Below are positions 1-8,399 of a stretch of DNA of 64,000 bases, piece after piece (position 1 is the stretch's first letter; the number at the start of each line of letters is the position of its first letter). Below the pieces are notes generated by a model. It ran no database searches, was not told the DNA's origin, and saw only the letters and a program-made list of their open reading frames with translations. The position numbers and the translations under genes are program-made. Source of the DNA: Alicyclobacillus fastidiosus (GTDB taxonomy: Bacteria > Bacillota > Bacilli > Alicyclobacillales > Alicyclobacillaceae); contig NZ_CP104067.1 in assembly GCF_026651875.1 (NCBI RefSeq), positions 2,108,001-2,172,000 of the forward strand. The letters run 5' to 3'.

Positions 1-8
1 ACGACGCG

Positions 9-986
9 GTGCGGCGCTGGCACATGGTAGCGGGCGTGGGTATGTCATTTGTACCGGTCGCCGTGATGGTGTTCTTGGGGGTTCCCTTCGCGGCCGCCTC
101 GCAACTTCTCTGGCCCGTCGCGGGCTGGGTGGCGTTGTGCCAGCGCGATAAGGACGTCGTCGCCACGGTCCTGTATGTGACGGTGGCCATCGTGATCGTC
201 GTCGGGTTCGCTCGGACGGTGCCGACGTACGGGTTCGTCTCGGAGTTCATCGGCCTCGTCGCGATGTACTTTGGCATCCGGGCCGGCCGCTTGCGCCGCC
301 TCGAACACGACCGCCTCGTCCGCGCGCACCAAGAGCTCGAACAGGCGACGCTGGAAACGATGAAACACGCGACGATGGAAGAGCGGATGCGAATCGCGAG
401 AGACATGCACGACGGGGTGGGGCACCAGTTGACGTCGCTCATCGTCCAACTGCAGGCGACGCAGTTTGCCATCGCAAACGGCGACCAAAACGCCAAAACC
501 ATGACGTCCGACGCCTTGGCGACGGCGCGCAGCGCCTTGCAGGAGTTGCGGGAAGTGGTACGGCGGTTCGAGTCGAGCGACGAGCACTTGACTGTGTCCG
601 CCTTTGAAGCGCTCCTTCGCAGCTTTCAAAGGACCAGCGCCGTGGAATGTCGGTATGACATACAGCGCGTCATCGACAGACTGCCTTCTAAGGTAGCCAC
701 GTGCCTCTACCGCGTGCTTCAGGAGTCGCTCACGAACGTCGCTCGCCACGCAGGAGCATCTGTCGTCGAAGTGGAACTATGCGAACAGAACGGTCACGCG
801 AACCTCAGCGTGCGCGATGACGGCCGCTTGACCGACGTGTCAACATTGACGTTCGGATTTGGTCTGCGCGCCATGCAAACTCGCGTCCGCGACATGGGTG
901 GTTCGTTTGCGTTAGAGCGCACGGGAAGTCACGGGTTGACCCTCGAGGTTCGGGTTCCCGTAAGGCAACAGGAGGCGTCGACTTGA
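9..986 (+). CDS. NarL-type sensor histidine kinase (5' end may be cut by window edge)
   Basis: Membrane sensor kinase that should phosphorylate the response regulator encoded next. Hydrophobic stretches at about residues 7-40, 51-70 and 78-92 suggest several membrane passes with little extracellular sensor. A HisKA_3 box follows, RDMHDGVGHQLTSL, with the phosphoacceptor near His134. Then come an N-box (QESLTNVARHA) and a C-terminal G-box (FGFGLRAM) of the HATPase domain. The frame is open back to base 1, so the GTG at position 9 may be internal. The stop overlaps the start region of the response regulator gene, so the two are co-transcribed and probably translationally coupled. The stimulus is unknown; LiaS/YxjM-like proteins share this layout. 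Confidence 0.9.
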   Translation: MRRWHMVAGVGMSFVPVAVMVFLGVPFAAASQLLWPVAGWVALCQRDKDVVATVLYVTVAIVIVVGFARTVPTYGFVSEFIGLVAMYFGIRAGRLRRLEHDRLVRAHQELEQATLETMKHATMEERMRIARDMHDGVGHQLTSLIVQLQATQFAIANGDQNAKTMTSDALATARSALQELREVVRRFESSDEHLTVSAFEALLRSFQRTSAVECRYDIQRVIDRLPSKVATCLYRVLQESLTNVARHAGASVVEVELCEQNGHANLSVRDDGRLTDVSTLTFGFGLRAMQTRVRDMGGSFALERTGSHGLTLEVRVPVRQQEAST

Positions 987-1651
987 TGGATTGCGGCCAG
1001 GAAAGGCAGATACGCGTGTTCATTGCGGACGACCAGGACATGATTGTTCAAGGACTCCGCTATATCGTCGACGCACAATCGGATATGACCGTCGTGGGCG
1101 TGGCGCAAGACGGCGAGCGTGCGCTGTCGCAATTGCAACTGGGGGTGGCGGATGTGGCGCTCGTCGACATTCGCATGCCGAAGTTGACTGGCATCGAGGT
1201 CGCAGAGCAGTTGAATTCGCGGCAGACCTGTTGCAAGGTGATCCTCCTCACCACCTTCGATCACGCCGAATACGTCCAAGAAGGCATCCGCGCGGGGGCC
1301 GTGGGCTTTTTGCTCAAGGACTCCCCGACCGAACAGCTCTTAGACGGCATTCGTCGAGCCGCGAGCGGCGAGGTGTTCTACCTCACGGCGAATGCGCAGG
1401 GAGCGCTCGCGACTCTCTATACCGTAGGCGAGCCCAAGCAGCCGCTGACGCTTCTCGAACCTCTGACGGATCGAGAACGGGATGTGCTGCAGTGCATGGC
1501 GCAGGGGATGCGCAACCAGGAAATTGCCGAGCAGATGTGCGTCTCGGTGGGGACTGTGAAGACACATGTGCACAGGATCCTGCAAAAGATGGGCGCAGAG
1601 GACAGGACCCAGGCGGTGGTTTGGGCCATTCGCGGTGGTCTCGTCAACTGA
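986..1651 (+). CDS. NarL/FixJ (LuxR-type) response regulator
   Basis: Cytoplasmic DNA-binding partner of the upstream kinase. The receiver domain has the acidic pair IADDQ near residues 15-16, the phosphoacceptor Asp in VALVDIRMP near residue 61, a Thr in LLTTFD and a Lys in LLKDS. The C-terminal half is a LuxR-type helix-turn-helix (LTDRERDVLQCMAQG, then VSVGTVKTHVHRIL). The ATG at 986 lies 10 bases after AGGAGG (970-975). A TTG at 983 is the alternative start and overlaps the kinase stop. No target genes are identifiable nearby. Confidence 0.92.
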   Translation: MDCGQERQIRVFIADDQDMIVQGLRYIVDAQSDMTVVGVAQDGERALSQLQLGVADVALVDIRMPKLTGIEVAEQLNSRQTCCKVILLTTFDHAEYVQEGIRAGAVGFLLKDSPTEQLLDGIRRAASGEVFYLTANAQGALATLYTVGEPKQPLTLLEPLTDRERDVLQCMAQGMRNQEIAEQMCVSVGTVKTHVHRILQKMGAEDRTQAVVWAIRGGLVN

Positions 1652-1758
1652 ACATGGGTTTCAGGCGCATCGGTGCAATGCGGCCGGGCGGTTTTTAACG
1701 GGCGGGCCGTTCAGGTTCTGCCTCTTCCTAGGCGAATTCGCCATCGTGTCGCGAAGGC

Positions 1759-1786
1759 AGATTCAGTGTCCACGCTGCATAAATTA
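1759..1786 (+). promoter_or_regulatory. Candidate mother-cell (sigma-E/sigma-K type) promoter of sigK
   Basis: AGATT at 1759-1763 is followed after 14 bases by CATAAATTA at 1778-1786. The second block fits the CATA-NNN-TA shape of sigma-K -10 elements and is close to sigma-E -10 elements. In B. subtilis, sigK is read by sigma-E and then by sigma-K itself, which makes the position plausible. The match rests on pattern only. Confidence 0.45.
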
Positions 1787-1828
1787 GGCCGAAGTCATTG
1801 CCAAGACGCACGACGGAGGTGGCGTAAT

Positions 1829-2569
1829 TTGTCCGGCATATTGGCACTGCTCGCACTCGTCTTGAAGGACGTCTCGGTATTCGTCTCGTATGTGAAAAAC
1901 GGTGCGTTCCCGAAACCGCTCTCTGCAGCAGAGGAGCGCGATGCGCTGGACGACCTGGCCAAGGGCAGTGAATCCGCGCGCAATTTACTGATTGAACACA
2001 ACCTTCGGCTGGTGGCACATCTTGTGAAAAAGTATGAGACGTCCGGGGAAGATCCGGATGACCTGATTTCCATCGGCACGATTGGGCTCATCAAAGCGGT
2101 CGAGAGTTACAAACAGGGCAAGGGTACAAAGCTCGCCACGTATGCGGCCCGGTGCATTGACAACGAGATTCTGATGTATTTGCGAAGCACCAGGAAGCAC
2201 CGGCGGGATGCCTTTCTGTCGGATCCGATTGGCACCGACAAGGACGGAAACGAGATGACGCTCGCAGATTTGTTGGGCTCCGACCCGGATGAGGTCATCG
2301 ACGTAGTCGACTTCACTTGGGAGAAACAGAAGATGTATGAAAGCCTACCCGTTTTGGCCGATAGAGAGCGAGAGGTCCTCTGCAAGCGGTTCGGCTTGCC
2401 CAACGGTGAGGAGCGCACGCAACGCGAGATCGCGGCGGAACTTGGGATTTCTCGGTCCTACGTGTCCCGCATCGAACATCGAGCCTTGACAAAACTGTAC
2501 GACAACATGCGCGCTCCAGCTCGTAAGAGTGCCTCGGTCCGAGACGTTCCGTCACGGCGGCGCAAATGA
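1829..2569 (+). CDS. sigK: RNA polymerase sigma-K (pro-sigma-K), uninterrupted
   Basis: Late mother-cell sigma factor for coat and spore-maturation genes. The protein (246 aa) starts with a hydrophobic pro-sequence of about 20 residues ending near SYVKNGAFP, the region removed by SpoIVFB in the family. Sigma region 2 (LIEHNLRLVAHLVKKY, LISIGTIGLIKAVESY) and region 4 (REREVLCKRFGL, QREIAAELGISRSYVSRIE) are complete. I chose the TTG at 1829 because GGAGGTGG (1815-1822) sits just upstream and the translation then matches the family N-terminus; the open frame extends further 5' without similarity. There is no skin-type interruption, unlike B. subtilis. Confidence 0.95.
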   Translation: MSGILALLALVLKDVSVFVSYVKNGAFPKPLSAAEERDALDDLAKGSESARNLLIEHNLRLVAHLVKKYETSGEDPDDLISIGTIGLIKAVESYKQGKGTKLATYAARCIDNEILMYLRSTRKHRRDAFLSDPIGTDKDGNEMTLADLLGSDPDEVIDVVDFTWEKQKMYESLPVLADREREVLCKRFGLPNGEERTQREIAAELGISRSYVSRIEHRALTKLYDNMRAPARKSASVRDVPSRRRK

Positions 2570-2633
2570 TGTGTGAACCACAACCGCGCACGTGTATGAT
2601 CGTGTCAGTGATTAGCACAAAGGCAATGGCTCC

Positions 2634-2661
2634 AAGGCGGCCGTGAATGGGCCGCCTTTTT
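2634..2661 (+). terminator. Intrinsic terminator after sigK
   Basis: Perfect 9-bp stem AAGGCGGCC (2634-2642) / GGCCGCCTT (2650-2658), 7-base loop, then a T-run. Confidence 0.88.
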
Positions 2662-2786
2662 GGCGTACACTAGGCATAGTTTCCACCCTGTGCTATCATG
2701 GTCTACCGCATAGCTGACTTTGATTGTGTCGGGAACGTGTGTGGCACAAGGGATTCGAGCAAGCTGAAAAGAATCGGGTGACTGCT

Positions 2787-3317
2787 GTGAGTTGGTTGGA
2801 AACGTTGATGCCAGATGAATACGTGGCCTCTATTTACGAAATCGATTTGGAACGCCTGTGGGGACGAGGTATTCGACTCATTCTCACGGATCTCGACAAC
2901 ACGCTCGTACCTTGGAATCAGCCAACGGTACCGGAGTCGCTGACCAAGTGGTTGAAACAGGCACACGACCGAGGATTTCACGTGTGTATCGTCTCCAACA
3001 ACACCAGTGGTCGCGTTCTGGAGTTCGCACAGCTGTCGGGGCTCCCGGCTGTCGGTGCCGCGAAAAAGCCGAAGCCAATCGGGTTTCAGCAGGCTTTGGA
3101 CCGATTTCAGATGGATGCGAAACAGGCGGTTATGGTGGGAGATCAACTGTTTACCGATATTCGAGGCGGGAATCGTTTGGGGATGTATACCGTATTAGTA
3201 CTCCCCATCGAACCAAACGAGTGGTGGGGCACACGGATGGTCCGGAACCTCGAACGCGTGACCATGCCGCTCCTTTGCGCGCGCGGATTACAACGCCCCA
3301 ATTCACTTCGGAGGTGA
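2787..3317 (+). CDS. yqeG: YqeG-family HAD phosphatase (IIIA type)
   Basis: Predicted HAD-superfamily phosphatase. Motif I is DLDNTLVPW, with the nucleophile and acid/base Asp pair; a Ser/Thr motif II is SNNTSGR; motif III/IV is GDQLFTDIRGGNRLGM. It begins the conserved yqeG-yqeH-aroE-nadD-yqeK-rsfS cluster and is separated from yqeH by 4 bases. The frame opens at a GTG at 2724, but family members begin shortly before the LPDEYV-like segment, so the GTG at 2787 or the ATG at 2808 is more likely. No strong ribosome binding site decides this. Substrate unknown. Confidence 0.88.
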   Translation: MSWLETLMPDEYVASIYEIDLERLWGRGIRLILTDLDNTLVPWNQPTVPESLTKWLKQAHDRGFHVCIVSNNTSGRVLEFAQLSGLPAVGAAKKPKPIGFQQALDRFQMDAKQAVMVGDQLFTDIRGGNRLGMYTVLVLPIEPNEWWGTRMVRNLERVTMPLLCARGLQRPNSLRR

Positions 3318-3321
3318 GGGT

Positions 3322-4518
3322 ATGAGTCAAGAACAACACGAGGCCGTCTGCGTCGGCTGCGGGTCTCCATTGCAATCGCAGGACGAACAGGCGCCGGGAT
3401 TTGTCCCAAACAGCGCGATCGGCAAAGCGAATGTGCAGTGCCGGCGCTGTTTTCGAATTCGCAACTACGGTGAATTTTTACCCGTGCAAGTCAGTGAGCG
3501 CGCCTACCAGGAGCAAGTCGCACAGATCTTCGACAACCCTGGGCTCGTCTTGTACGTCATCGACGTGTTCGATTTGAGTGGGAGTTTGGTTCCCAATTTG
3601 GCCCGATTCGTGATGAACAGCGAAGTGGTCGTCGTCGTCAACAAAGTGGACTTGCTGCCGAAGGGGATCCACTATGAAGCCCTGTCGGATTGGATATTGG
3701 AACAAGTTCGCGCGACGCGCGTGGAGGCCAAGGAGGTTCTGTTTGTCAGCGCCGCGAGCACTGAGGGGATGGATCAATTAATCCATCGCGTCGGCGACGT
3801 GACGGACAAGCCGATCTACGTCGTCGGCATGGCCAACACTGGAAAATCCACGCTGCTCAACGCAATCGCGAAGCGATTTGAAGTGCAAAACGACCCGTAT
3901 ACCGTGTCGCGGCGCCCAGGGACCACGTTGGCGTTGTCGAAGTTCCAGGTAGAGGGACCCACTGGCCCGCTTACCTTTGTCGACACGCCAGGACTGGTTC
4001 ACGGTACGCGGGTGATCGACAGGCTGTGCGCAGATTGCCTAAAGCGAGCGGTGCCCGACGCGCGCATCCGGCCGAAGGTGTATCAGCTGAATCCCGAGCA
4101 GACGTTGTTTCTCGGCGGATTTGCGCGCCTCGACTTTGAAGCCGGCGTTCGCCAGCCTATCGTGTTATACATAAGCAACCAGCTACCTGTCCATCGCTCC
4201 AAGTTGGAGCGTGCCGAAATCATCTGGGAACAGCATCGGGACGACATATTACAAGTACCGTGCACAGAATGTCGTACGTCGTTCGACGACCTGAAAGCCC
4301 ACCCGATTCAGTCGACGCGAACGGGTCAGCGCGTTCCGAACGGAACCATCCCAGTGTCTGGACGGGGGCGGGACATCGTCATCCCTGGCCTCGGCTGGAT
4401 CACGCTGTCAGGCGCCACGTTTCGCGGTCGACTCTGGTTGCCTAGCTGGTTAGACCCGGCCTTGCGACCGCGGCTCGTGGGCGACTTGACCCGCTCGAGA
4501 GAAGGGTTCTCCTCATGA
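3322..4518 (+). CDS. yqeH: YqeH, circularly permuted ribosome-biogenesis GTPase
   Basis: GTPase needed for 30S subunit assembly in Bacillus. The N-terminal zinc finger has Cys10/Cys13 and Cys40/Cys43. GTPase motifs appear in permuted order: G4 NKVD (107-110), then G1 GMANTGKST (169-177), then G3 DTPG (221-224). That order is diagnostic of the YqeH/YlqF/YloQ group. The C-terminal part is the RNA/protein-binding region. 398 aa, usual length is about 370. The gene ends ATGA, sharing 4 bases with aroE. Confidence 0.95.
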   Translation: MSQEQHEAVCVGCGSPLQSQDEQAPGFVPNSAIGKANVQCRRCFRIRNYGEFLPVQVSERAYQEQVAQIFDNPGLVLYVIDVFDLSGSLVPNLARFVMNSEVVVVVNKVDLLPKGIHYEALSDWILEQVRATRVEAKEVLFVSAASTEGMDQLIHRVGDVTDKPIYVVGMANTGKSTLLNAIAKRFEVQNDPYTVSRRPGTTLALSKFQVEGPTGPLTFVDTPGLVHGTRVIDRLCADCLKRAVPDARIRPKVYQLNPEQTLFLGGFARLDFEAGVRQPIVLYISNQLPVHRSKLERAEIIWEQHRDDILQVPCTECRTSFDDLKAHPIQSTRTGQRVPNGTIPVSGRGRDIVIPGLGWITLSGATFRGRLWLPSWLDPALRPRLVGDLTRSREGFSS

Positions 4519-5363
4519 GACTGTTTGGACTTCTCGGCTACCCGGTCGGACACTCGGCGTCACCCGCCATGATGAACGCGGCGTTTCAGGCGGACGGCAA
4601 GGCGGCGGTGTACGTTCCATTCGCTGTGGCGCCGGAGCAAGTTCGAGACGCCTTCACGGGCCTCGCCGCGCTCGGAGCCGTCGGCGTGAATGTCACGGTT
4701 CCACACAAAGTCGCAGCCTATGAGTGGACAGATGTACATACGCCAGAGGCACAGCGGATTGGAGCGGTCAATACCATTCGCTTTTCGACGGAAGGCGCGA
4801 TTGGGCATAATACGGATGTCTCTGGTTGGTGGCGTTCTATCGAGCAACACGTGACAGGGGCTTCTCCGAACTTTGCAGTCATCGGGGCCGGCGGTGCAGC
4901 AATGGCGATTTTGGCCGCGATTGCAACGCATCGCAAGGCGTCTGTGGTGCGCGTGATCGCACGCCGTGAAACGGCCGTCGCACAGCTTCAACAGCGGTTT
5001 GAGTCCTCGCTCACAATCGATTACGCCCCGTGGGACAAGCGGCACCAGGTCGTGTCGGAATCGGACGTCATCGTGCAGACGACGCCGATGGGGATGTGGC
5101 CAGATACGGCTCGTTCGCCCATCGAGGACCCTTCTGTCTTTTCGGAGGGGATGGTGGTTCAAGACATCGTGTACCGCCCGCGCGAGACGCGCTTTGCCAA
5201 AGTCGCCAAGGCGGGGGGGGCGAAGGTCATCGACGGCGCTGGCATGCTGGTTTATCAAGGGGTGGACGCCTACGAATGGTGGCTCGGCCACGCGGCGCCC
5301 GTCGACGTCATGTTCCAAGCGGTCAATGCCCACCTCGCGCAGGAGCAGTTGGAACATGAGTGA
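4515..5363 (+). CDS. aroE: Shikimate dehydrogenase
   Basis: NADPH-dependent reduction of 3-dehydroshikimate to shikimate in the aromatic amino-acid pathway. Shikimate-binding GYPVGHSASP is at residues 9-18. The catalytic Lys65 lies in VTVPHK and Asp101 in GHNTD. A Rossmann loop GAGGAA starts near residue 124. 282 aa is normal. The start ATG overlaps the yqeH stop and the end overlaps nadD. In B. subtilis the RNA-binding gene yhbY (yqeI) sits between aroE and nadD; no such gene fits here. Confidence 0.95.
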   Translation: MRLFGLLGYPVGHSASPAMMNAAFQADGKAAVYVPFAVAPEQVRDAFTGLAALGAVGVNVTVPHKVAAYEWTDVHTPEAQRIGAVNTIRFSTEGAIGHNTDVSGWWRSIEQHVTGASPNFAVIGAGGAAMAILAAIATHRKASVVRVIARRETAVAQLQQRFESSLTIDYAPWDKRHQVVSESDVIVQTTPMGMWPDTARSPIEDPSVFSEGMVVQDIVYRPRETRFAKVAKAGGAKVIDGAGMLVYQGVDAYEWWLGHAAPVDVMFQAVNAHLAQEQLEHE

Positions 5364-6024
5364 CGTAAGGGTGTGTTATACTGTGGACGACAGTGGAACC
5401 ACTTTCCAACGGCCGAGTGCCTTGCCAGATATAAGCGCCCGCCGCGTTCTCTTGTTTGGTGGCACGTTCGATCCGCCCCACGTCGGGCACCTGGCCATGG
5501 CACAGCTGGCTTTGGAGCAGACAGGCGTGGACGAAGTCTGGTTTTTGCCGTCCCCCAGTCCACCGCACAAGGCGGACATCGGAGATGATACGTTCTCGTG
5601 GCGTCTAAAAATGGTCGAGACGCTATTGGATGGGCGTCCAGGACTTCGCGCAGTGCCTTTGGAATCGTTCTTACCGCGGCCATCGTACAGCGTCGACACC
5701 GTGCGCGCGTGTCAAAATTGGTATACACAAACGCAATTTTTCTTTTTATTGGGAACCGATAGCCTAGCACAATTACCCACCTGGCACGGCGCTGAAGAAC
5801 TTTCGCAGCGCATCGCATTTTATGTAGCACGGCGCAGCGGTCACCCCTTTGCCGCCACGCTCGACGCGGTGCAGTCGGTGTTGTCGGACGTCCGTGCCAC
5901 GGCCATAGAGATGCCGCTTCTCGACGTCTCGTCGACGTGGATTCGGGAGCGACTCGAAAAGCGCCTTGACGTTTTCGGATTGGTACCGCCATTGGTACTT
6001 GATGTGTGGAATGCCGGCCCGTGA
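5356..6024 (+). CDS. nadD: Nicotinate-nucleotide adenylyltransferase
   Basis: Transfers AMP from ATP to nicotinate mononucleotide in NAD synthesis. The nucleotidyltransferase motif GGTFDPPHVGH is at residues 35-45 and the C-terminal SSTWIRERL matches the family SSTxIR motif. The ATG at 5356 overlaps the end of aroE and gives 222 aa. This places about 28 residues before the usual start of the Rossmann core, so the true start could be an internal TTG near 5421, or this branch carries an N-terminal extension. It lies in the conserved yqeG-rsfS operon. Confidence 0.93.
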   Translation: MSDVRVCYTVDDSGTTFQRPSALPDISARRVLLFGGTFDPPHVGHLAMAQLALEQTGVDEVWFLPSPSPPHKADIGDDTFSWRLKMVETLLDGRPGLRAVPLESFLPRPSYSVDTVRACQNWYTQTQFFFLLGTDSLAQLPTWHGAEELSQRIAFYVARRSGHPFAATLDAVQSVLSDVRATAIEMPLLDVSSTWIRERLEKRLDVFGLVPPLVLDVWNAGP

Positions 6025-6046
6025 GCGGGCAAATGGGAGGCAGACA

Positions 6047-6607
6047 ATGGAACTGTCCCAACTGATACACGATGTCAAAGATTCTCTAACGCCGCATCGG
6101 TTCCACCATGTCGAAGGCGTTGTTCAGGCCTCGATAGACCTTGCAAAGCAATATGGCGTCAATGCGGAACAAGCTGAAATTGCCGCTTGGTTGCATGATA
6201 TTGCGAGAGAGTGGTCCTGGGAAAAGCTCCGCGTGGCCTCACAGACGATAGAAGTCCCGCCAGGGTTTGCCACCATTCCGACGCTCTTGCATGGACCTAT
6301 TGGCGCGCATATTGGCAAGACGCACTATGGCATCGACGACGAGCTGATCTTGGATGCCGTGCGCTATCACACAACCGGCCGGCCCGACATGACCGCGCTC
6401 GATATGGTTCTGTTCGTGGCCGACGCAATTGAGCCAGGGCGTGATTATGCTGGCGTAGATCAGATTCGCCAGGCGGCGCGGCGAAGCTTGGAATGGGCCG
6501 TGAGGCTCAGTATCGATAATACGATTCGGTTCTTAGTGGATGCAGGAAAACCCTTGTTTCCGTTGACGGTACTCACGAGAAACGACCTCATCATGCGTTC
6601 CGAATAA
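6047..6607 (+). CDS. yqeK: YqeK, HD-domain dinucleoside polyphosphate hydrolase
   Basis: Members of this family cleave diadenosine tetraphosphate (Ap4A) symmetrically and need metal. HD-type metal ligands are visible: HRFHHVEGV near the N-terminus, AWLHDIARE, HGPIGAH, and DAIEPGR towards the C-terminus. The ATG at 6047 follows GGGAGG (6035-6040), giving 186 aa. An in-frame upstream extension to 5966 would overlap nadD and lacks a ribosome site. The order nadD-yqeK-rsfS is as in B. subtilis. Confidence 0.93.
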   Translation: MELSQLIHDVKDSLTPHRFHHVEGVVQASIDLAKQYGVNAEQAEIAAWLHDIAREWSWEKLRVASQTIEVPPGFATIPTLLHGPIGAHIGKTHYGIDDELILDAVRYHTTGRPDMTALDMVLFVADAIEPGRDYAGVDQIRQAARRSLEWAVRLSIDNTIRFLVDAGKPLFPLTVLTRNDLIMRSE

Positions 6608-6635
6608 CCTGTGGTGAACTTAAGGAGGCGTGTGC

Positions 6636-6998
6636 ATGCAAATGAATGAAGTGGAGCGCATTGCTCAGGCTGCTGCGAATGCGGCGCAGGACAAAAAGGC
6701 GACAGACGTGGTCGTCATGAACGTCCATACGCTGACACCCATGGCGGATTTTTTTGTCGTGTGTTCAGCCAATTCCCGCCCACAAGTCGAGGCTGTTGCG
6801 AGGGCAATCCGAGACGAGTTACACGATTTGGGCGTGAATTGTAAGGGTGTTGAGGGGATGGATGAAGCGCGCTGGGTGCTGCTCGACTTCGGGGATATCG
6901 TAGTGCATGTATTTAGGCCGGAGGACCGTGAATTTTATCATATCGAACGCTTGTGGGGAGAAGCGGACGTCTATTCTGTCGGTGAGTCTTCGACGTGA
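6636..6998 (+). CDS. rsfS: Ribosome silencing factor RsfS
   Basis: Binds ribosomal protein L14 and blocks subunit joining when nutrients are short. Family hallmarks are the DVVVMNV-TLTPMADFFVV segment, the CKGVEGMDEARWVLLDFGDIVVHVF core and a C-terminal FYHIERLWG. The ATG at 6636 follows AAGGAGG (6622-6628) with 7-base spacing; a GTG at 6630 is too close. 120 aa is standard. The stop overlaps the next gene's GTG start. Confidence 0.95.
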   Translation: MQMNEVERIAQAAANAAQDKKATDVVVMNVHTLTPMADFFVVCSANSRPQVEAVARAIRDELHDLGVNCKGVEGMDEARWVLLDFGDIVVHVFRPEDREFYHIERLWGEADVYSVGESST

Positions 6999-7714
6999 AG
7001 GCGTACGACGAGTTTGCCACCGTCTACGATGTGTTTATGGCGGACGCACCGTACGACGAGTGGATGGAGATCCTGCAATCGAGCTGGCAGCTTTCGGCGC
7101 TCGACGTGGCTGACGTAGGGTGTGGCACCGGCATTTTGACCGTGCCACTCTCTACTGCGGCACGGACCTGCATCGGTGTGGACGCGTCGGAGACGATGCT
7201 CGCAAAGGCCCAAGAGCGTGCGTTCGAAATGCGGTCACACGTAAACTTTTTATGTCAAGATCTGCGGGAGCTGCGGTTGCCTCGCCCGGTAGATCTGGTC
7301 GTGTCCACCTGTGACGTGATGAATTATCTCCCACTTGCCGATCTCCCTCGCGTGTTCGAAGGGATTCGCAGGTCGCTCACGCCGACAGGCGTTTTCGCGT
7401 TTGATATCATTGGTCCCAGGCGCGTGGCTGCACTTGCCGAGGGGTATTGGCACCAAATCGAGGACGATGCTGTGCTCTTACATGAGACGCGGGTGGTGGA
7501 CCGGACGATTGAGCACGAGGTTCACGCCTTTATTCGACTCGACGACGGGTTGTACGAGCGAATTGAAGAGGAGCATCGGCAGTATTATCACGAAGAGGCG
7601 GAGATCACCGCTGTCCTTCGAGGCTGCGGTTTTCGGGTCGATTCCGTCCTAGCAGATTTTGCGCGGGAGCGAACCCAGGAAGCCGATAGGCTCATCTTCA
7701 TCGCACAGGTGTAA
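6995..7714 (+). CDS. Class I SAM-dependent methyltransferase (YqeM-like)
   Basis: The start GTG overlaps the rsfS stop, and the gene is the last of the yqeG operon, the place of yqeM in B. subtilis. The N-terminus (YDEFATVYDVFM) and SAM-binding motif I (VADVGCGTGILTVPL) are typical. A motif II acidic residue lies in CIGVDASETML, and a motif IV-like segment in VDLVVSTCDVMNYL. 239 aa. The substrate is not known for this family; a tRNA or small-molecule methylase is possible. Confidence 0.88.
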   Translation: MKAYDEFATVYDVFMADAPYDEWMEILQSSWQLSALDVADVGCGTGILTVPLSTAARTCIGVDASETMLAKAQERAFEMRSHVNFLCQDLRELRLPRPVDLVVSTCDVMNYLPLADLPRVFEGIRRSLTPTGVFAFDIIGPRRVAALAEGYWHQIEDDAVLLHETRVVDRTIEHEVHAFIRLDDGLYERIEEEHRQYYHEEAEITAVLRGCGFRVDSVLADFARERTQEADRLIFIAQV

Positions 7715-7747
7715 GCGGCCTCTAGGGCATCATCGAGTGACGCCTTG

Positions 7748-8194
7748 TTACGAGCGGGCAATGGGGTCCTCGCTGGACGGCGACTCGGTGGCCTGAAACT
7801 GTAAGAAGGACTCCAGGGCCTTTGGGTTGGTGTTGAAAAAGACGACGAGCGCCTGTAGAGATTCTAATGTGCGAGGGCTTACGTGGTGTTCGATGCCCTC
7901 CACGTCCCGCTGAATGGTTTCCTCGGCGACACCGAGCATCCGCAAAAACTCCGCGAGCATGGCGTGTCGTTCTTTCATGAGTTTCCCCATTCGTTGACCT
8001 CTTGGCGTCAACACGATGCCCCGGTACTTTTCGTAACTCACGTATTCATTCTCATCTAACTTCTGCAACATCTTTGTCACCGAACTTGGTTGAACCGCGA
8101 GTGAACTAGCTATGTCGGAAACGCGCGCATAACCCTTGTCGTTCATGAGTTCGTAAATTTTCTCCAAATAGTCTTCCATACTGGGTGTGAGCAC
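7748..8194 (-). CDS. mntR: Manganese-responsive transcriptional regulator MntR
   Basis: DtxR/MntR-family repressor of manganese uptake. The winged helix (RVSDIASSLAVQPSSVTKMLQKL) is followed by the metal-binding dimerisation domain. With the GTG start at 8194, the known MntR ligands all fall at their canonical numbers: Asp8, Glu11, His77, Glu99, Glu102, His103. GGAGG (8203-8207) supports this start over a TTG at 8209. It is monocistronic on the minus strand, inserted between the yqeG cluster and comEA, a place held by comER in B. subtilis. No mnt transporter gene lies in the window. Confidence 0.95.
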   Translation of the reverse strand: MLTPSMEDYLEKIYELMNDKGYARVSDIASSLAVQPSSVTKMLQKLDENEYVSYEKYRGIVLTPRGQRMGKLMKERHAMLAEFLRMLGVAEETIQRDVEGIEHHVSPRTLESLQALVVFFNTNPKALESFLQFQATESPSSEDPIARS

Positions 8195-8223
8195 GCTTAT
8201 AACCTCCAATTTCTTCTACATTG

Positions 8224-8253
8224 ATTGTACACGACCTGCGAAATGAGCCGCAA
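8224..8253 (-). promoter_or_regulatory. Probable promoter of mntR
   Basis: On the minus strand TTGCGG (8253-8248) and TACAAT (8229-8224) are 18 bases apart, about 30 bases upstream of the mntR start codon. Confidence 0.45.
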
Positions 8254-8399
8254 ACCTTTTGTCGATCTCTGTGTATTGTATTCACGCTTCCCCTGTTGCG
8301 TTTTCAAAGTTGCATACCCGATAACGGCCGGGAAACAGGCATTGGGCGCCATGCAGTTGAACATCTTCCCCAAGACTTGAAAGGGAGATGATCTCAACC

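Noticed and set aside
4966..5355. Long in-frame extension upstream of nadD
   Set aside because: It lies wholly inside aroE in another frame; the ATG at 5356 gives a family-like protein.
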